DNA of 16,964 nt, taken from the NCBI GenBank assembly GCA_004557285.1, contig SFEK01000033.1:1-16964 (forward strand), given 5' to 3'. Source of the DNA: Bacteroidales bacterium (lineage in GTDB: Bacteria; Bacteroidota; Bacteroidia; Bacteroidales; Bacteroidaceae). This document shows positions 1 through 7,100 of the stretch, piece after piece. Both the position numbers and the translations under genes were made by a program. The stretch's first letter is position 1. The number at the start of each line of letters is the position of its first letter. The notes below the pieces were generated by a model, which ran no database searches, had not been told where the DNA came from, and saw nothing but the letters and a program-made list of their open reading frames with translations.

Positions 1-21
1 TCACACATCTCTTTCTTGCTG

Positions 22-95
22 TGACCCCGACAGGATTCAAACCTGTAACCTTCTGATCCGTAGTCAGATGCTCTATTCAGTTGAGCCACGGGGCC
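22..95 (-). tRNA. tRNA-Arg (anticodon ACG), copy 2 of the tandem pair in transcription order
   Basis: The minus strand folds into a complete 74-nt cloverleaf. The 7-bp acceptor stem pairs GGCCCCG with CGGGGUC. The D stem is GCUC/GAGC, the anticodon stem UCUGA/UCAGA with loop CUACGGA, and the T stem ACAGG/CCUGU with loop UUUGAAU. The anticodon ACG (plus-strand positions 59-61) gives tRNA-Arg, whose A34 is normally edited to inosine to read CGU, CGC and CGA. The 3' CCA is not encoded and must be added after transcription. It is identical in sequence to the copy at 129-202 and lies 33 nt downstream of it, so both are probably cut from one transcript. Confidence 0.97.
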
Positions 96-128
96 TTCTA
101 TAAAAAATTTTAACCAGCATTCCGAATG

Positions 129-202
129 TGACCCCGACAGGATTCAAACCTGTAACCTTCTGATCCGTAGTCAGATGCTCTATTCAGTTGAGCCACGGGG
201 CC
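129..202 (-). tRNA. tRNA-Arg (anticodon ACG), promoter-proximal copy
   Basis: This 74-nt cloverleaf is identical to the one at 22-95, with the same ACG anticodon and no encoded CCA. Its 5' end lies about 13 nt downstream of the start site expected from the promoter at 222-253, so the primary transcript would have a very short leader removed by RNase P. The shared block is 76 bp (21-96 and 128-203), one base longer on each side than the tRNA, consistent with recent tandem duplication or gene conversion. Confidence 0.97.
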
Positions 203-221
203 TAATTCTTAAATGCGGTTG

Positions 222-253
222 CAAAGGTACATAGTTTTTTTTATTCCACCAAA
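222..253 (-). promoter_or_regulatory. Bacteroidetes-type promoter of the tRNA-Arg pair
   Basis: Read on the minus strand, a -33 TTTG (250-253) is followed after 20 nt by a -7 TACCTTTG (222-229), a full match to TAnnTTTG. This is the primary sigma factor (SigABfr type) consensus of Bacteroidetes. The expected start near 216 is about 13 nt before the mature tRNA end. Confidence 0.8.
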
Positions 254-370
254 TTTTTTCCTTGTTTTTTCGCCTTTAATCAAAAAATAAGTGTTTGAAA
301 ACCTTTATTGCTGGCATTTTGCAGTGGTTTGAGCATGCTGATAGCCATCATCGGCTTGCCTTGACCAAGG

Positions 371-913
371 TCAGCGTGAAGGTGTGTGAATGGTGATGCG
401 CTCTATGCCACCATAGTTGGCAAGATGCTTGAAACATCCCTCTTCGCCAAACAAGCCACCATAGATGCCGGCACAAATCAGCACACCGCCATGGGCAAAT
501 ACGGCCACCTTGCGGTAGGGCATGGTCTGCAGTTCGTCAAGAAACGAGGCCACACGGGCATACAGCATGGGGAAACTCTCGCCATTGGTGCAGCGCACAT
601 GCATAAAGTCGTCATACCATTGTTGCAGGTTGGTGTCTTCTATCTCATCAAATTTCTGCATCTCCCAGTCGCCCATGTTCATCTCCTTCAGTCGGTCATC
701 CAGGGTGGGAGAGGTAAATCCGCAATACTCCGCCAGGCGTCTGGCACGTGTGAGCGGAGAGGAATAGACATGGTCAAATACCTCTCCCTTCAGGTTGTAC
801 TTTGTGACGGCCGCCTCCTGCTCAAAGGTGTCGGCCAATGGCACGTCGGTCCATCCATAACAAGTGCCCTTGGGCACAGCCACACTCGTGTGTCTTACTA
901 AAACGACTTCCAT
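371..913 (-). CDS. cobC: CobC-type alpha-ribazole phosphatase (histidine phosphatase family)
   Basis: This 180-residue protein belongs to the histidine phosphatase superfamily. CobC removes the 5' phosphate of alpha-ribazole 5'-phosphate, or of cobalamin 5'-phosphate, in the last stage of cobalamin nucleotide loop assembly in the cytosol. Visible family marks are the phosphohistidine motif RHT at residues 7-9 (catalytic His8), SSPLTRA at 51-57 with Arg56, a conserved acidic segment KEMNMGDWE at 76-84, and the second catalytic histidine in FAHGG (His141). The segment CYGWTDVPLA (18-27) is typical of the CobC branch. The start codon overlaps the end of cobS by 16 nt, implying translational coupling as the last gene of the operon. 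The specific name rests on this context, since the superfamily also holds other small phosphatases. Confidence 0.88.
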   Translation of the reverse strand: MEVVLVRHTSVAVPKGTCYGWTDVPLADTFEQEAAVTKYNLKGEVFDHVYSSPLTRARRLAEYCGFTSPTLDDRLKEMNMGDWEMQKFDEIEDTNLQQWYDDFMHVRCTNGESFPMLYARVASFLDELQTMPYRKVAVFAHGGVLICAGIYGGLFGEEGCFKHLANYGGIERITIHTPSR

Positions 914-1722
914 AACAGATATTGTGAATTGATGGTAAGATATACAGACAGTTCAATCAGCAGAAACAGCGCGCCGCAGCAATCGCCGGTATAGCCGTTC
1001 AGTCTGCGTTTGAGAAACAGGTAGAGTGCATACATCACCAGACAGGGCACAAAGATGATGGTTTTATAGTCGATGACACCCTGATAGAAATATAACAAAG
1101 CACCCATGGGCAGTATGCCCTGGATAAACAGTCCAATGCCGGCGCGCACATTCATCTTGCGGTATATCACATGCGCTTTCGACTCTTCCACTGTTCTTGC
1201 ATAAGGCAACATCATCACGGCTTGTGCCGCCAGCATCTTGGCATAGGCATCGGCGGCAAACACCGACAATGCTGCCATGGCGACGGGCAGATAGTCGAGG
1301 GTGGTATATAATAATAAGGAGTGGCCTACCAGGGCCAGTACGCCGTAGGTGCCAATGTGAGAGTCTTTCATGATGGCAAGGATACGCCGGCGGTCGTTGC
1401 CGCCACCGCCAAAACCATCGAAGAAGTCAGCCAGCCCGTCTTCGTGCAATGCACCGGTCATGAGCACACGGGTGATGATGGCCAATATCACGGTGGTGCT
1501 GTGCGAAAAGATGTCGTTGCCGAAATAGATGACGGCAGCCATGGCACCACCGGTGAGCCATCCCGCCAATGGCCAGTGTTCCACCACGGTGCGGTAGCAC
1601 TCCTGTGGAGGTTGGTGCAACCGCCACCAGGGCAGTCGGGTGAAGAATATGAGTGAAGCCCAGATGTTGTCGTACCATCTGATGCCTTCAGGCTGTTCAG
1701 AAGTATTTAGTGATATTCGCAT
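898..1722 (-). CDS. cobS: CobS, adenosylcobinamide-GDP ribazoletransferase (cobalamin synthase)
   Basis: CobS is an integral membrane enzyme that joins adenosylcobinamide-GDP to alpha-ribazole or its 5'-phosphate, releasing GMP and giving adenosylcobalamin or its phosphate. The 274-residue product is slightly longer than the usual 250 or so. It is strongly hydrophobic, with the Mg-binding acidic motif EDGLADFFDGFGG at about residues 94-106 and the C-terminal GYTGDCCGA motif at about 243-251, both CobS hallmarks. I chose the ATG at 1722. The reading frame also opens with a TTG at 1728, two codons earlier. With the ATG start, cobS overlaps the end of cobUT by 26 nt and cobC overlaps its own end by 16 nt, so the three genes look translationally coupled. 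Confidence 0.95.
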   Translation of the reverse strand: MRISLNTSEQPEGIRWYDNIWASLIFFTRLPWWRLHQPPQECYRTVVEHWPLAGWLTGGAMAAVIYFGNDIFSHSTTVILAIITRVLMTGALHEDGLADFFDGFGGGGNDRRRILAIMKDSHIGTYGVLALVGHSLLLYTTLDYLPVAMAALSVFAADAYAKMLAAQAVMMLPYARTVEESKAHVIYRKMNVRAGIGLFIQGILPMGALLYFYQGVIDYKTIIFVPCLVMYALYLFLKRRLNGYTGDCCGALFLLIELSVYLTINSQYLLWKSF

Positions 1723-3286
1723 TCTCAAAATTGTTCATTTCATTGATCATTCTCACCGCACTCTCGATGATGGGGTAGGCACACAGCGCACCCGTTCCCT
1801 CGCCGAGGCGCAGTCCCAGACTGAGCAGCGGTCGGGCATCAAGCAGCTGGAGCATCTTCTTGTGGCCGCTCTCGTCGCCTTGATGGCCAAAAATCATGTT
1901 CTCTTTCACCTCATGGCGCAGGCGTACTGCTGCCAGGGCGCAGGCGGTCATGATGAAACCATCGACCATGACCAACATTCCCAGTTCGGCGGCACGGAGC
2001 ATGGCGCCGATGGCACTCACCATCTCGAAACCGCCGAAATAGCGGATGGCCGTCATGGTGTCGAAGCCTTGGGGATAAGTGTTGTGGAAATGTTCCACCG
2101 ACCTGGTGAGCACATCCAGTTTGTGGCGTATGCCCGGATGGTCAAGTCCGGCACCGGCTCCCACACATTCGGCCAAAGGAATCTGTCCGAACAGGTGCAT
2201 CCATATACTTGACGGTGAGGTGTTGGCAATGCCCATTTCGCCCACACAAATGATGTTGCACCCCTCATCGTGGCAGCGATCCACCATCTCTGCACCAATG
2301 GCCAAGGCCCGGTCGGCCTGTTCTTGACTCATGGCTGCCTCGTAGAGAAAGTTGCCCGTGCCGTTGGCAATCTTCTGGTTGATGATGGCAGGATAGGCCG
2401 TGAGGTCATGATCCACTCCCACATCCACCAGCAGCAGTTTGAAACCGTGCTGTCGGCAAAACATGTTGACACCTCCGCCGCCTTTGGTGAAATTGATCAT
2501 CTGTTGCCAGGTGATTTCTCTTGGCGACACGCTCACCTGTTCACGCTCTATGCCGTGGTCGGCACCAAACAGCAGGTGGCAGGGATGCGACAGGTGGGGT
2601 GTGAGCGTGCGTTGCACCATGCAGATCTGCAAGGCAAGCGTCTCCAATTGTCCCAATGAGCCTTTGGGCTTGTTCAGGTTGTCAATCTTCTGTTGGATTT
2701 CTTCACGACTTGGAACTGTGGTGTCGTTGCCGCAACGGTTGTTGAGGGGCAGGCCCTGTCCTTTCACATGGTGACAGATGCCGCAAACCATGAGAATCAC
2801 CTCATCGGCGCGTTGTGCCACATATTGGTTCATCCATCCCTCAAGGTCGGTAAAGCGGCGCTGCACGGCATTGTCGCTCACACCGCCGCTGCCAATCTCG
2901 TTGGTCACGAAGATAAATGTGGCATCCTGGTCAACGAATTTGTCAAATTCGGTCTTGATGGCCGTCAGTGCATCGTCAACCGACGGCTGCTCCATGTCTT
3001 TGACATGGCGGTCGAAGAAAAAGTTGGTACACCACAGCGTGATGCAGTCAACCACAACCACGCGGCCTGCCACATGATGCCGGCTCAGGTATTTCTCTTC
3101 TTCGATGTTGGTCCACTGTGGTCCGCGTCTTTCACGGTGCCGTTGCACTCTTTGGCTGAACTCTTCGTCCCAGACATGGGCAGTAGCCAGATATATTGGA
3201 TTTGCTGACAGTGCCAAGGCCAGTTTTTCGGCATATACGCTTTTGCCCGACCGTTGGCCGCCTGTAATGAGAATTATTCGCTTCAT
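1697..3286 (-). CDS. cobUT: CobU-CobT fusion: adenosylcobinamide kinase/guanylyltransferase plus DMB phosphoribosyltransferase
   Basis: One uninterrupted 529-codon frame encodes two complete enzymes. Residues 1-178 are CobU, which phosphorylates adenosylcobinamide and then transfers GMP to it. They contain the P-loop GGQRSGKS (9-16), the guanylylated-histidine region QRHRERRG (48-55, probable His50), the VVVDCITLW Walker B-like strand (77-85) and NEIGSGGVSDNA (129-140). Residues about 192-523 are CobT, which makes alpha-ribazole 5'-phosphate from nicotinate mononucleotide and the lower-ligand base. They show DNLNKPKGSLGQLE (202-215), GEMGIANTSP (349-358) and RLGEGTGA (493-500) with the catalytic base Glu496. 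The linker is only about 15 residues. The ATG is fixed by an in-frame TAA 12 nt upstream. It leads the cobUT-cobS-cobC operon. No cobalamin riboswitch fits in the 137-bp upstream gap. Confidence 0.93.
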   Translation of the reverse strand: MKRIILITGGQRSGKSVYAEKLALALSANPIYLATAHVWDEEFSQRVQRHRERRGPQWTNIEEEKYLSRHHVAGRVVVVDCITLWCTNFFFDRHVKDMEQPSVDDALTAIKTEFDKFVDQDATFIFVTNEIGSGGVSDNAVQRRFTDLEGWMNQYVAQRADEVILMVCGICHHVKGQGLPLNNRCGNDTTVPSREEIQQKIDNLNKPKGSLGQLETLALQICMVQRTLTPHLSHPCHLLFGADHGIEREQVSVSPREITWQQMINFTKGGGGVNMFCRQHGFKLLLVDVGVDHDLTAYPAIINQKIANGTGNFLYEAAMSQEQADRALAIGAEMVDRCHDEGCNIICVGEMGIANTSPSSIWMHLFGQIPLAECVGAGAGLDHPGIRHKLDVLTRSVEHFHNTYPQGFDTMTAIRYFGGFEMVSAIGAMLRAAELGMLVMVDGFIMTACALAAVRLRHEVKENMIFGHQGDESGHKKMLQLLDARPLLSLGLRLGEGTGALCAYPIIESAVRMINEMNNFENANITKYF

Positions 3287-3290
3287 AACG

Positions 3291-3323
3291 CAAAGTTACT
3301 GCAATTTCATGAAATATCGCAAG
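3291..3323 (-). promoter_or_regulatory. Promoter of the cobUT-cobS-cobC operon, abutting the start codon
   Basis: On the minus strand a -7 TAACTTTG (3291-3298) matches TAnnTTTG fully. A -33 CTTG (3320-3323), one mismatch from TTTG, sits 21 nt upstream. Only 4 nt separate the -7 box from the cobUT ATG at 3286, so transcription would begin at or beside the start codon. The TAA of the box is also the in-frame stop that rules out an earlier start. Confidence 0.6.
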
Positions 3324-3337
3324 TTTGCCCGATAAAG

Positions 3338-3370
3338 TTTGCCAAAAACCAAAAAAAATATTTACTTTTG
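3338..3370 (+). promoter_or_regulatory. Promoter of the secreted protein gene at 3424
   Basis: A -33 TTTG (3338-3341), a 21-nt spacer and a -7 TACTTTTG (3363-3370) match the Bacteroidetes consensus exactly. The start is expected near 3377, giving a leader of about 47 nt. It is divergent from the cobUT promoter; the two -33 elements are 14 nt apart. Confidence 0.75.
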
Positions 3371-3423
3371 CAGCTGCAACGTATTATACCTTTCAATTAT
3401 AGATAATTTAGCACACGCAGTAT

Positions 3424-4446
3424 ATGATGAAAAGACTCGCTATGATATGTCTGTCATTGCTCCCTGCAGTGGGAATGACAGCTCAGAATGTGGATGATAA
3501 TCATTTGGAAACATCAAAGGATAACAAGCATTTCTTCAATCATCTCGACATTTCGCTCACCACGGGTAGCACCGGTATCGGTCTTGATGTGGCCATGCCT
3601 GTGGCTGAATGGATGAAGTTGAGGGCAGGTTTCACCTATATGCCCCGTTTCAACCAGACCATGCACTTTGGTGTGCAGATTGGTGACAAGCCTGAGACCG
3701 AGGAGGAGCAGCAGAGCAAGTTCGACCGTCTGAACGGCATGTTGGAATCGTTTGTGGGCACCAAGGTGGATAGGCAGATTGACATGATTGGCGAACCGTG
3801 TTTTGACAATGTCAAGCTGTTGGCCGATTTCTATCCTTTCAAGAACAAGAAGTGGCACATCACTGCCGGTTTCTACTATGGAGGCTCAAAGATTGCCAAG
3901 GCATGGAATGCTACCGAGGATGCCACCTCGCTGGTTGCCGTGGCCATGTACAACAATCTTTATGGCAGGGTGGTGAAATCGTACGAGTCGGTGTTGGCGT
4001 CGATGAGCGACCCCAATGCTGTGCCCGAGCCGTTCATGTCGTTTGGCGGCAACGACTATTATGCTGACGAGGAGCTATACAACAAAGTGACCTATTATGG
4101 CCGTATGGGTGTACACATTGCCGATTACAAGGATGGCACCCCTTATCGTTTGGAGCCTGATGAAAACAACATGGTGAAGGCACAGATCCGTGTGAACAAG
4201 TTCCGTCCCTACTTGGGTTTCGGATATGGAGGTGCCTTGTCGAAGAAAGACGACACCTATAGTCTGTCGTTCGACTGTGGCATGATGTTCTGGGGCGGCA
4301 CGCCCAAGATTCTCACCCACGACGGCACCGACCTGGCCAACGATGTTGACCATGTGCGCGGTAAGGTGGGCGACTATGTGAAAATCATCAAGGCCTTCAA
4401 GGTATACCCCGTCCTCAGCTTAAGACTGACAAGAAAGATTTTCTGA
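3424..4446 (+). CDS. Secreted, probably outer-membrane beta-barrel protein of unknown function
   Basis: I do not recognise a named family. The 340-residue product starts with a classic signal peptide (Lys-Arg, then a hydrophobic core, cleavage probably after MTA at residue 20). The mature part has alternating, aromatic-rich strands (for example LRAGFTYMPRF, WHITAGFYYGG, RPYLGFGYGG, YSLSFDCGMMFWGG) and ends in VYPVLSLRLTRKIF. A terminal phenylalanine on an amphipathic last strand is the usual C-terminal signal of outer-membrane barrels, so this location is inferred. An acidic insert lies near residues 88-100 (KPETEEEQQSK). ATG codons at 3424 and 3427 are equally possible starts. It has its own promoter, is divergent from cobUT, and its last 27 nt overlap the end of tilS on the other strand. 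A cobalamin-related role is not supported by anything beyond position. Confidence 0.85.
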   Translation: MMKRLAMICLSLLPAVGMTAQNVDDNHLETSKDNKHFFNHLDISLTTGSTGIGLDVAMPVAEWMKLRAGFTYMPRFNQTMHFGVQIGDKPETEEEQQSKFDRLNGMLESFVGTKVDRQIDMIGEPCFDNVKLLADFYPFKNKKWHITAGFYYGGSKIAKAWNATEDATSLVAVAMYNNLYGRVVKSYESVLASMSDPNAVPEPFMSFGGNDYYADEELYNKVTYYGRMGVHIADYKDGTPYRLEPDENNMVKAQIRVNKFRPYLGFGYGGALSKKDDTYSLSFDCGMMFWGGTPKILTHDGTDLANDVDHVRGKVGDYVKIIKAFKVYPVLSLRLTRKIF

Positions 4447-5841
4447 TGACATCTCTTCACATCTCACCACCAGAACATCTGTGGTTGAGGGGGTGATGCG
4501 TATGCCATTGTCGGCACGCTCGTTGACCAGCCATATGATCTTGCCTTGGGCATCGGCCAGCACCGGTATCCTGGCTTTGTCAAACAGGTTGATTTTCCGG
4601 TCGGTCAGGTAGTCGCTCACCAAGCGTGATCCTTTCATGCCAAATGGGGTGAAGCGGTCGCCTTGAGCTATGTGTCTTAATGTCAACGGGAAAACAACCT
4701 TGCTGAGGTCGGCATACAGCATGTTTTTGTCTTTGCTGATGCTTGTCTCCTCTTGCTTCATCGTTTTGAGGATCAGTTTATGGTGTTCAAACAGATAGAC
4801 ACCCGTTTCGGGTATGCGCATGGGTTTTTGAGGCATGTCGGCAATGGGTTCAATCAGCAGGGCACCACGGTCGATGAGCAGTTGATGGGTGGAAGACACA
4901 AACATCTTGCCTTGCGCCTTATCGGGATGTTGTGACCTGTTGACGAGCAAGTGGTTTATTTGCTCCGTCTGGTCGGCATTGAAGCCAAAGCGGTTGATGA
5001 GATGAAAGAGCACCATTTCGGGCGATGCACTATTGAGCAACGCACCAATGTCGATGCGCATTTGTTGGGCCGTTTGCCGAGATGATGAAGAGGGTAGGGG
5101 AATGTTGGTCGTGGCGCAGCGTTCGGTTTCGGCCATATATTCATCCACAATTTTGGCGGCCTCGGTCAGTCGTTCTGCCGTTTTGGCTATGCAGGCCTTG
5201 GCCGAGGGATTGATGGTTTGTAGCAGTGGCAGCACATGGAGCCTGATTTTGTTTCTCACCACTTCATCACACAGGTTGCTGCTATCGGTGACATAATCCT
5301 GCTGCATGGCATCAAGTTCTGCCAATATCTCGTTGTGCGTCACGCCCAGTAGCGGACGGATGATATGCCCGTTTTTGGGCGCAATGCCCGTGAGTCCATG
5401 AATACCTGTGCCGCGCAACAGGTTGATAATCACAGTCTCCACGGAGTCGTCCTGATGATGCCCCACACAGATGCCTGTGGCATGAAGGTCGTTCATCAAT
5501 GAGTTGAAGTAAGCATAGCGCAGTTTTCTTGCCGCCATTTCGATGCTGATTTTGTGCAGTTGGGCAAAGGTGACGGTATCAAAATGGGTGATGTGCAGCG
5601 GGATATGACGCTGTTGGCAGAGGGCCTGACAGAAATGCTCGTCGCGCATCGATTCCTCACCCCTTAAGTGAAAATTGCAGTGGGCAGCCTCGATGTCATA
5701 GCCCAACTGTTGCAGCAACAAGGTGAGCGCGACACTGTCGGCACCACCCGAGAGGGCAACGATGTATTTGCCTGTACGCTCCATCAGTTGGTGATGATGG
5801 ATGAAACCGGCTGTCTTCTTGATGAACGATTGGCTGAACAT
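4420..5841 (-). CDS. tilS: TilS, tRNA(Ile)-lysidine synthetase
   Basis: TilS attaches lysine to C34 of the CAU-anticodon tRNA-Ile, switching it from methionine to isoleucine identity so that AUA codons are read. It is essential in most bacteria. The 473-residue protein has the PP-loop ATP-pyrophosphatase motif SGGADS at residues 31-36, the GHHQDDSVET motif at 127-136, LLRGTGIHGLTGI at 141-153 and the D-S-S-N...RNKIR segment at 186-200, all typical of TilS. A C-terminal substrate-binding domain (about 400-460, with RFTPFGMKGSRLVSDYL near its start) matches the long bacterial form. It begins 3 nt after the rlmI-type gene ends, so co-transcription is likely. Its 3' end overlaps the convergent gene at 3424-4446 by 27 nt. 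Confidence 0.96.
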   Translation of the reverse strand: MFSQSFIKKTAGFIHHHQLMERTGKYIVALSGGADSVALTLLLQQLGYDIEAAHCNFHLRGEESMRDEHFCQALCQQRHIPLHITHFDTVTFAQLHKISIEMAARKLRYAYFNSLMNDLHATGICVGHHQDDSVETVIINLLRGTGIHGLTGIAPKNGHIIRPLLGVTHNEILAELDAMQQDYVTDSSNLCDEVVRNKIRLHVLPLLQTINPSAKACIAKTAERLTEAAKIVDEYMAETERCATTNIPLPSSSSRQTAQQMRIDIGALLNSASPEMVLFHLINRFGFNADQTEQINHLLVNRSQHPDKAQGKMFVSSTHQLLIDRGALLIEPIADMPQKPMRIPETGVYLFEHHKLILKTMKQEETSISKDKNMLYADLSKVVFPLTLRHIAQGDRFTPFGMKGSRLVSDYLTDRKINLFDKARIPVLADAQGKIIWLVNERADNGIRITPSTTDVLVVRCEEMSSENLSCQS

Positions 5842-5844
5842 GCG

Positions 5845-7032
5845 CTATTCCACGTAAAGTACAAGACCCTTGAGATATTCACCCTCAGGGTGATAGATGT
5901 TGATGGGATGGTCGGCCGGTTGGTGCAGCTGGTGCAGTATGCGCACGTTTCTGCCCGACAAGGCAGCTGCCGTGAACACAGCATTGCGGAAATGCTCTTT
6001 GGTGACCACCTGGCTGCAACTGAAGGTAAACAATATGCCCCCCTTCTTGATGCGTTCCAGGGCCTTCACGTTGAGGCGTGTATATCCTTTCAGCGCATTG
6101 TGCAGCGCTGCCCTGTGCTTGGCAAATGCCGGAGGGTCGAGAATAATCAGGTCGTATTTGTCTTTGGCGGCATCCAGAAACTTGAACGCATCCTCGCAGA
6201 ATGCCTCATGACGCTTGTCGCCGGGGAAATTCAGTTCAACGTTGGCGTTGGTCAGTTCGATGGCTTTGGCACTGCTGTCTACCGAGTGTACTAGCCGGGC
6301 TTGGCCCCTCATGGCATAAAACGAGAAACCTCCGGTGTAGCAGAACATGTTGAGCACGCTCTTGTCTTTGGCATAATGCTCCAGCAGACTGCGGTTTTCA
6401 CGCTGGTCGACAAAGAAGCCCGTCTTCTGTCCTTTCAGCCAATCCACATGAAATTTCAATCCGTTTTCCACGGCGATGTTATCGTTGCATCCCCCATAGA
6501 TGAAACCGTTCTCCTGACCCAGTTCAGCCTTGAAGGGCAGTGTGGTCTCGCTCTTGTAGAACACATTTTCAATGCGGTTGCCCATCACGCTCACCAGTTG
6601 TCGGGCAATGGCTTCACGGCAGCAGTGCATACCCACGCTGTGGGCCTGCATCACGGCGGTTTTGCCATAGCAGTCGATCACCAGTCCGGGCAGGTTGTCG
6701 CCCTCGCCATGCACCAGTCTGAACGTGTTGTTGTCGGGATTGTCGGCAATGAGGATATTCTTGCGCATGTCTAATGCAGACTGCAGACGGGCGTGCCAAT
6801 AGGCATCATCAATGCAAATATCGTCAAACGAAAGCACTCTCACGGCGATGCTGCCAATCTGGTAATGACCAACGGCGATGAATGCCCCTTGGTGGGTGAG
6901 CACTCTCACGATGTCGCCCTCGTTGATGCTCTCGTCCATGCCGTTGATGGCACCTGAGAACACCCAAGGATGGAAACGTTTAAGGCTCTCTTCCTTGCCT
7001 TTCTTCAAATAGATATTCTTATAGTCTGTCAT
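5845..7032 (-). CDS. rlmI: RlmI-type class I SAM-dependent 23S rRNA (cytosine-C5) methyltransferase
   Basis: The protein has 395 residues, the usual size for the RlmI/YccW family, which methylates C5 of a cytosine in 23S rRNA (C1962 in E. coli). An N-terminal PUA domain spans about residues 4-75 (KGKEESLKRFHPWVFSGAI, then EGDIVRVL). The Rossmann methyltransferase domain follows, with FFVDQRENR (206-214), the SAM-binding loop VLNMFCYTGGFSF (226-238), LDPPAFAKH (298-306) and the catalytic cysteine in FSCSQ (Cys339). A weak purine-rich AAGGA lies 8 nt before the ATG. The exonuclease gene lies 68 nt upstream and tilS 3 nt downstream, giving a probable three-gene unit for RNA maturation. The exact target base is inferred from the family. 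Confidence 0.93.
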   Translation of the reverse strand: MTDYKNIYLKKGKEESLKRFHPWVFSGAINGMDESINEGDIVRVLTHQGAFIAVGHYQIGSIAVRVLSFDDICIDDAYWHARLQSALDMRKNILIADNPDNNTFRLVHGEGDNLPGLVIDCYGKTAVMQAHSVGMHCCREAIARQLVSVMGNRIENVFYKSETTLPFKAELGQENGFIYGGCNDNIAVENGLKFHVDWLKGQKTGFFVDQRENRSLLEHYAKDKSVLNMFCYTGGFSFYAMRGQARLVHSVDSSAKAIELTNANVELNFPGDKRHEAFCEDAFKFLDAAKDKYDLIILDPPAFAKHRAALHNALKGYTRLNVKALERIKKGGILFTFSCSQVVTKEHFRNAVFTAAALSGRNVRILHQLHQPADHPINIYHPEGEYLKGLVLYVE

Positions 7033-7100
7033 TGTCGAAATCCTTATATTATTATAATGTATATGCGAAAAAAACTCGTCACTGGAGCTGTGGGCCGCTA

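Noticed and set aside
386..901. Plus-strand frame of 171 codons opposite cobC
   Set aside because: It is the antisense shadow of a clear histidine phosphatase gene; it has no recognisable domain.
4463..4489. Hairpin CTCACCAC/GTGGTTGAG just after the stop codon at 4446, a possible terminator for the plus-strand gene
   Set aside because: It has a bulge, is not followed by a T run, and lies inside the tilS coding sequence, so it is more likely incidental.
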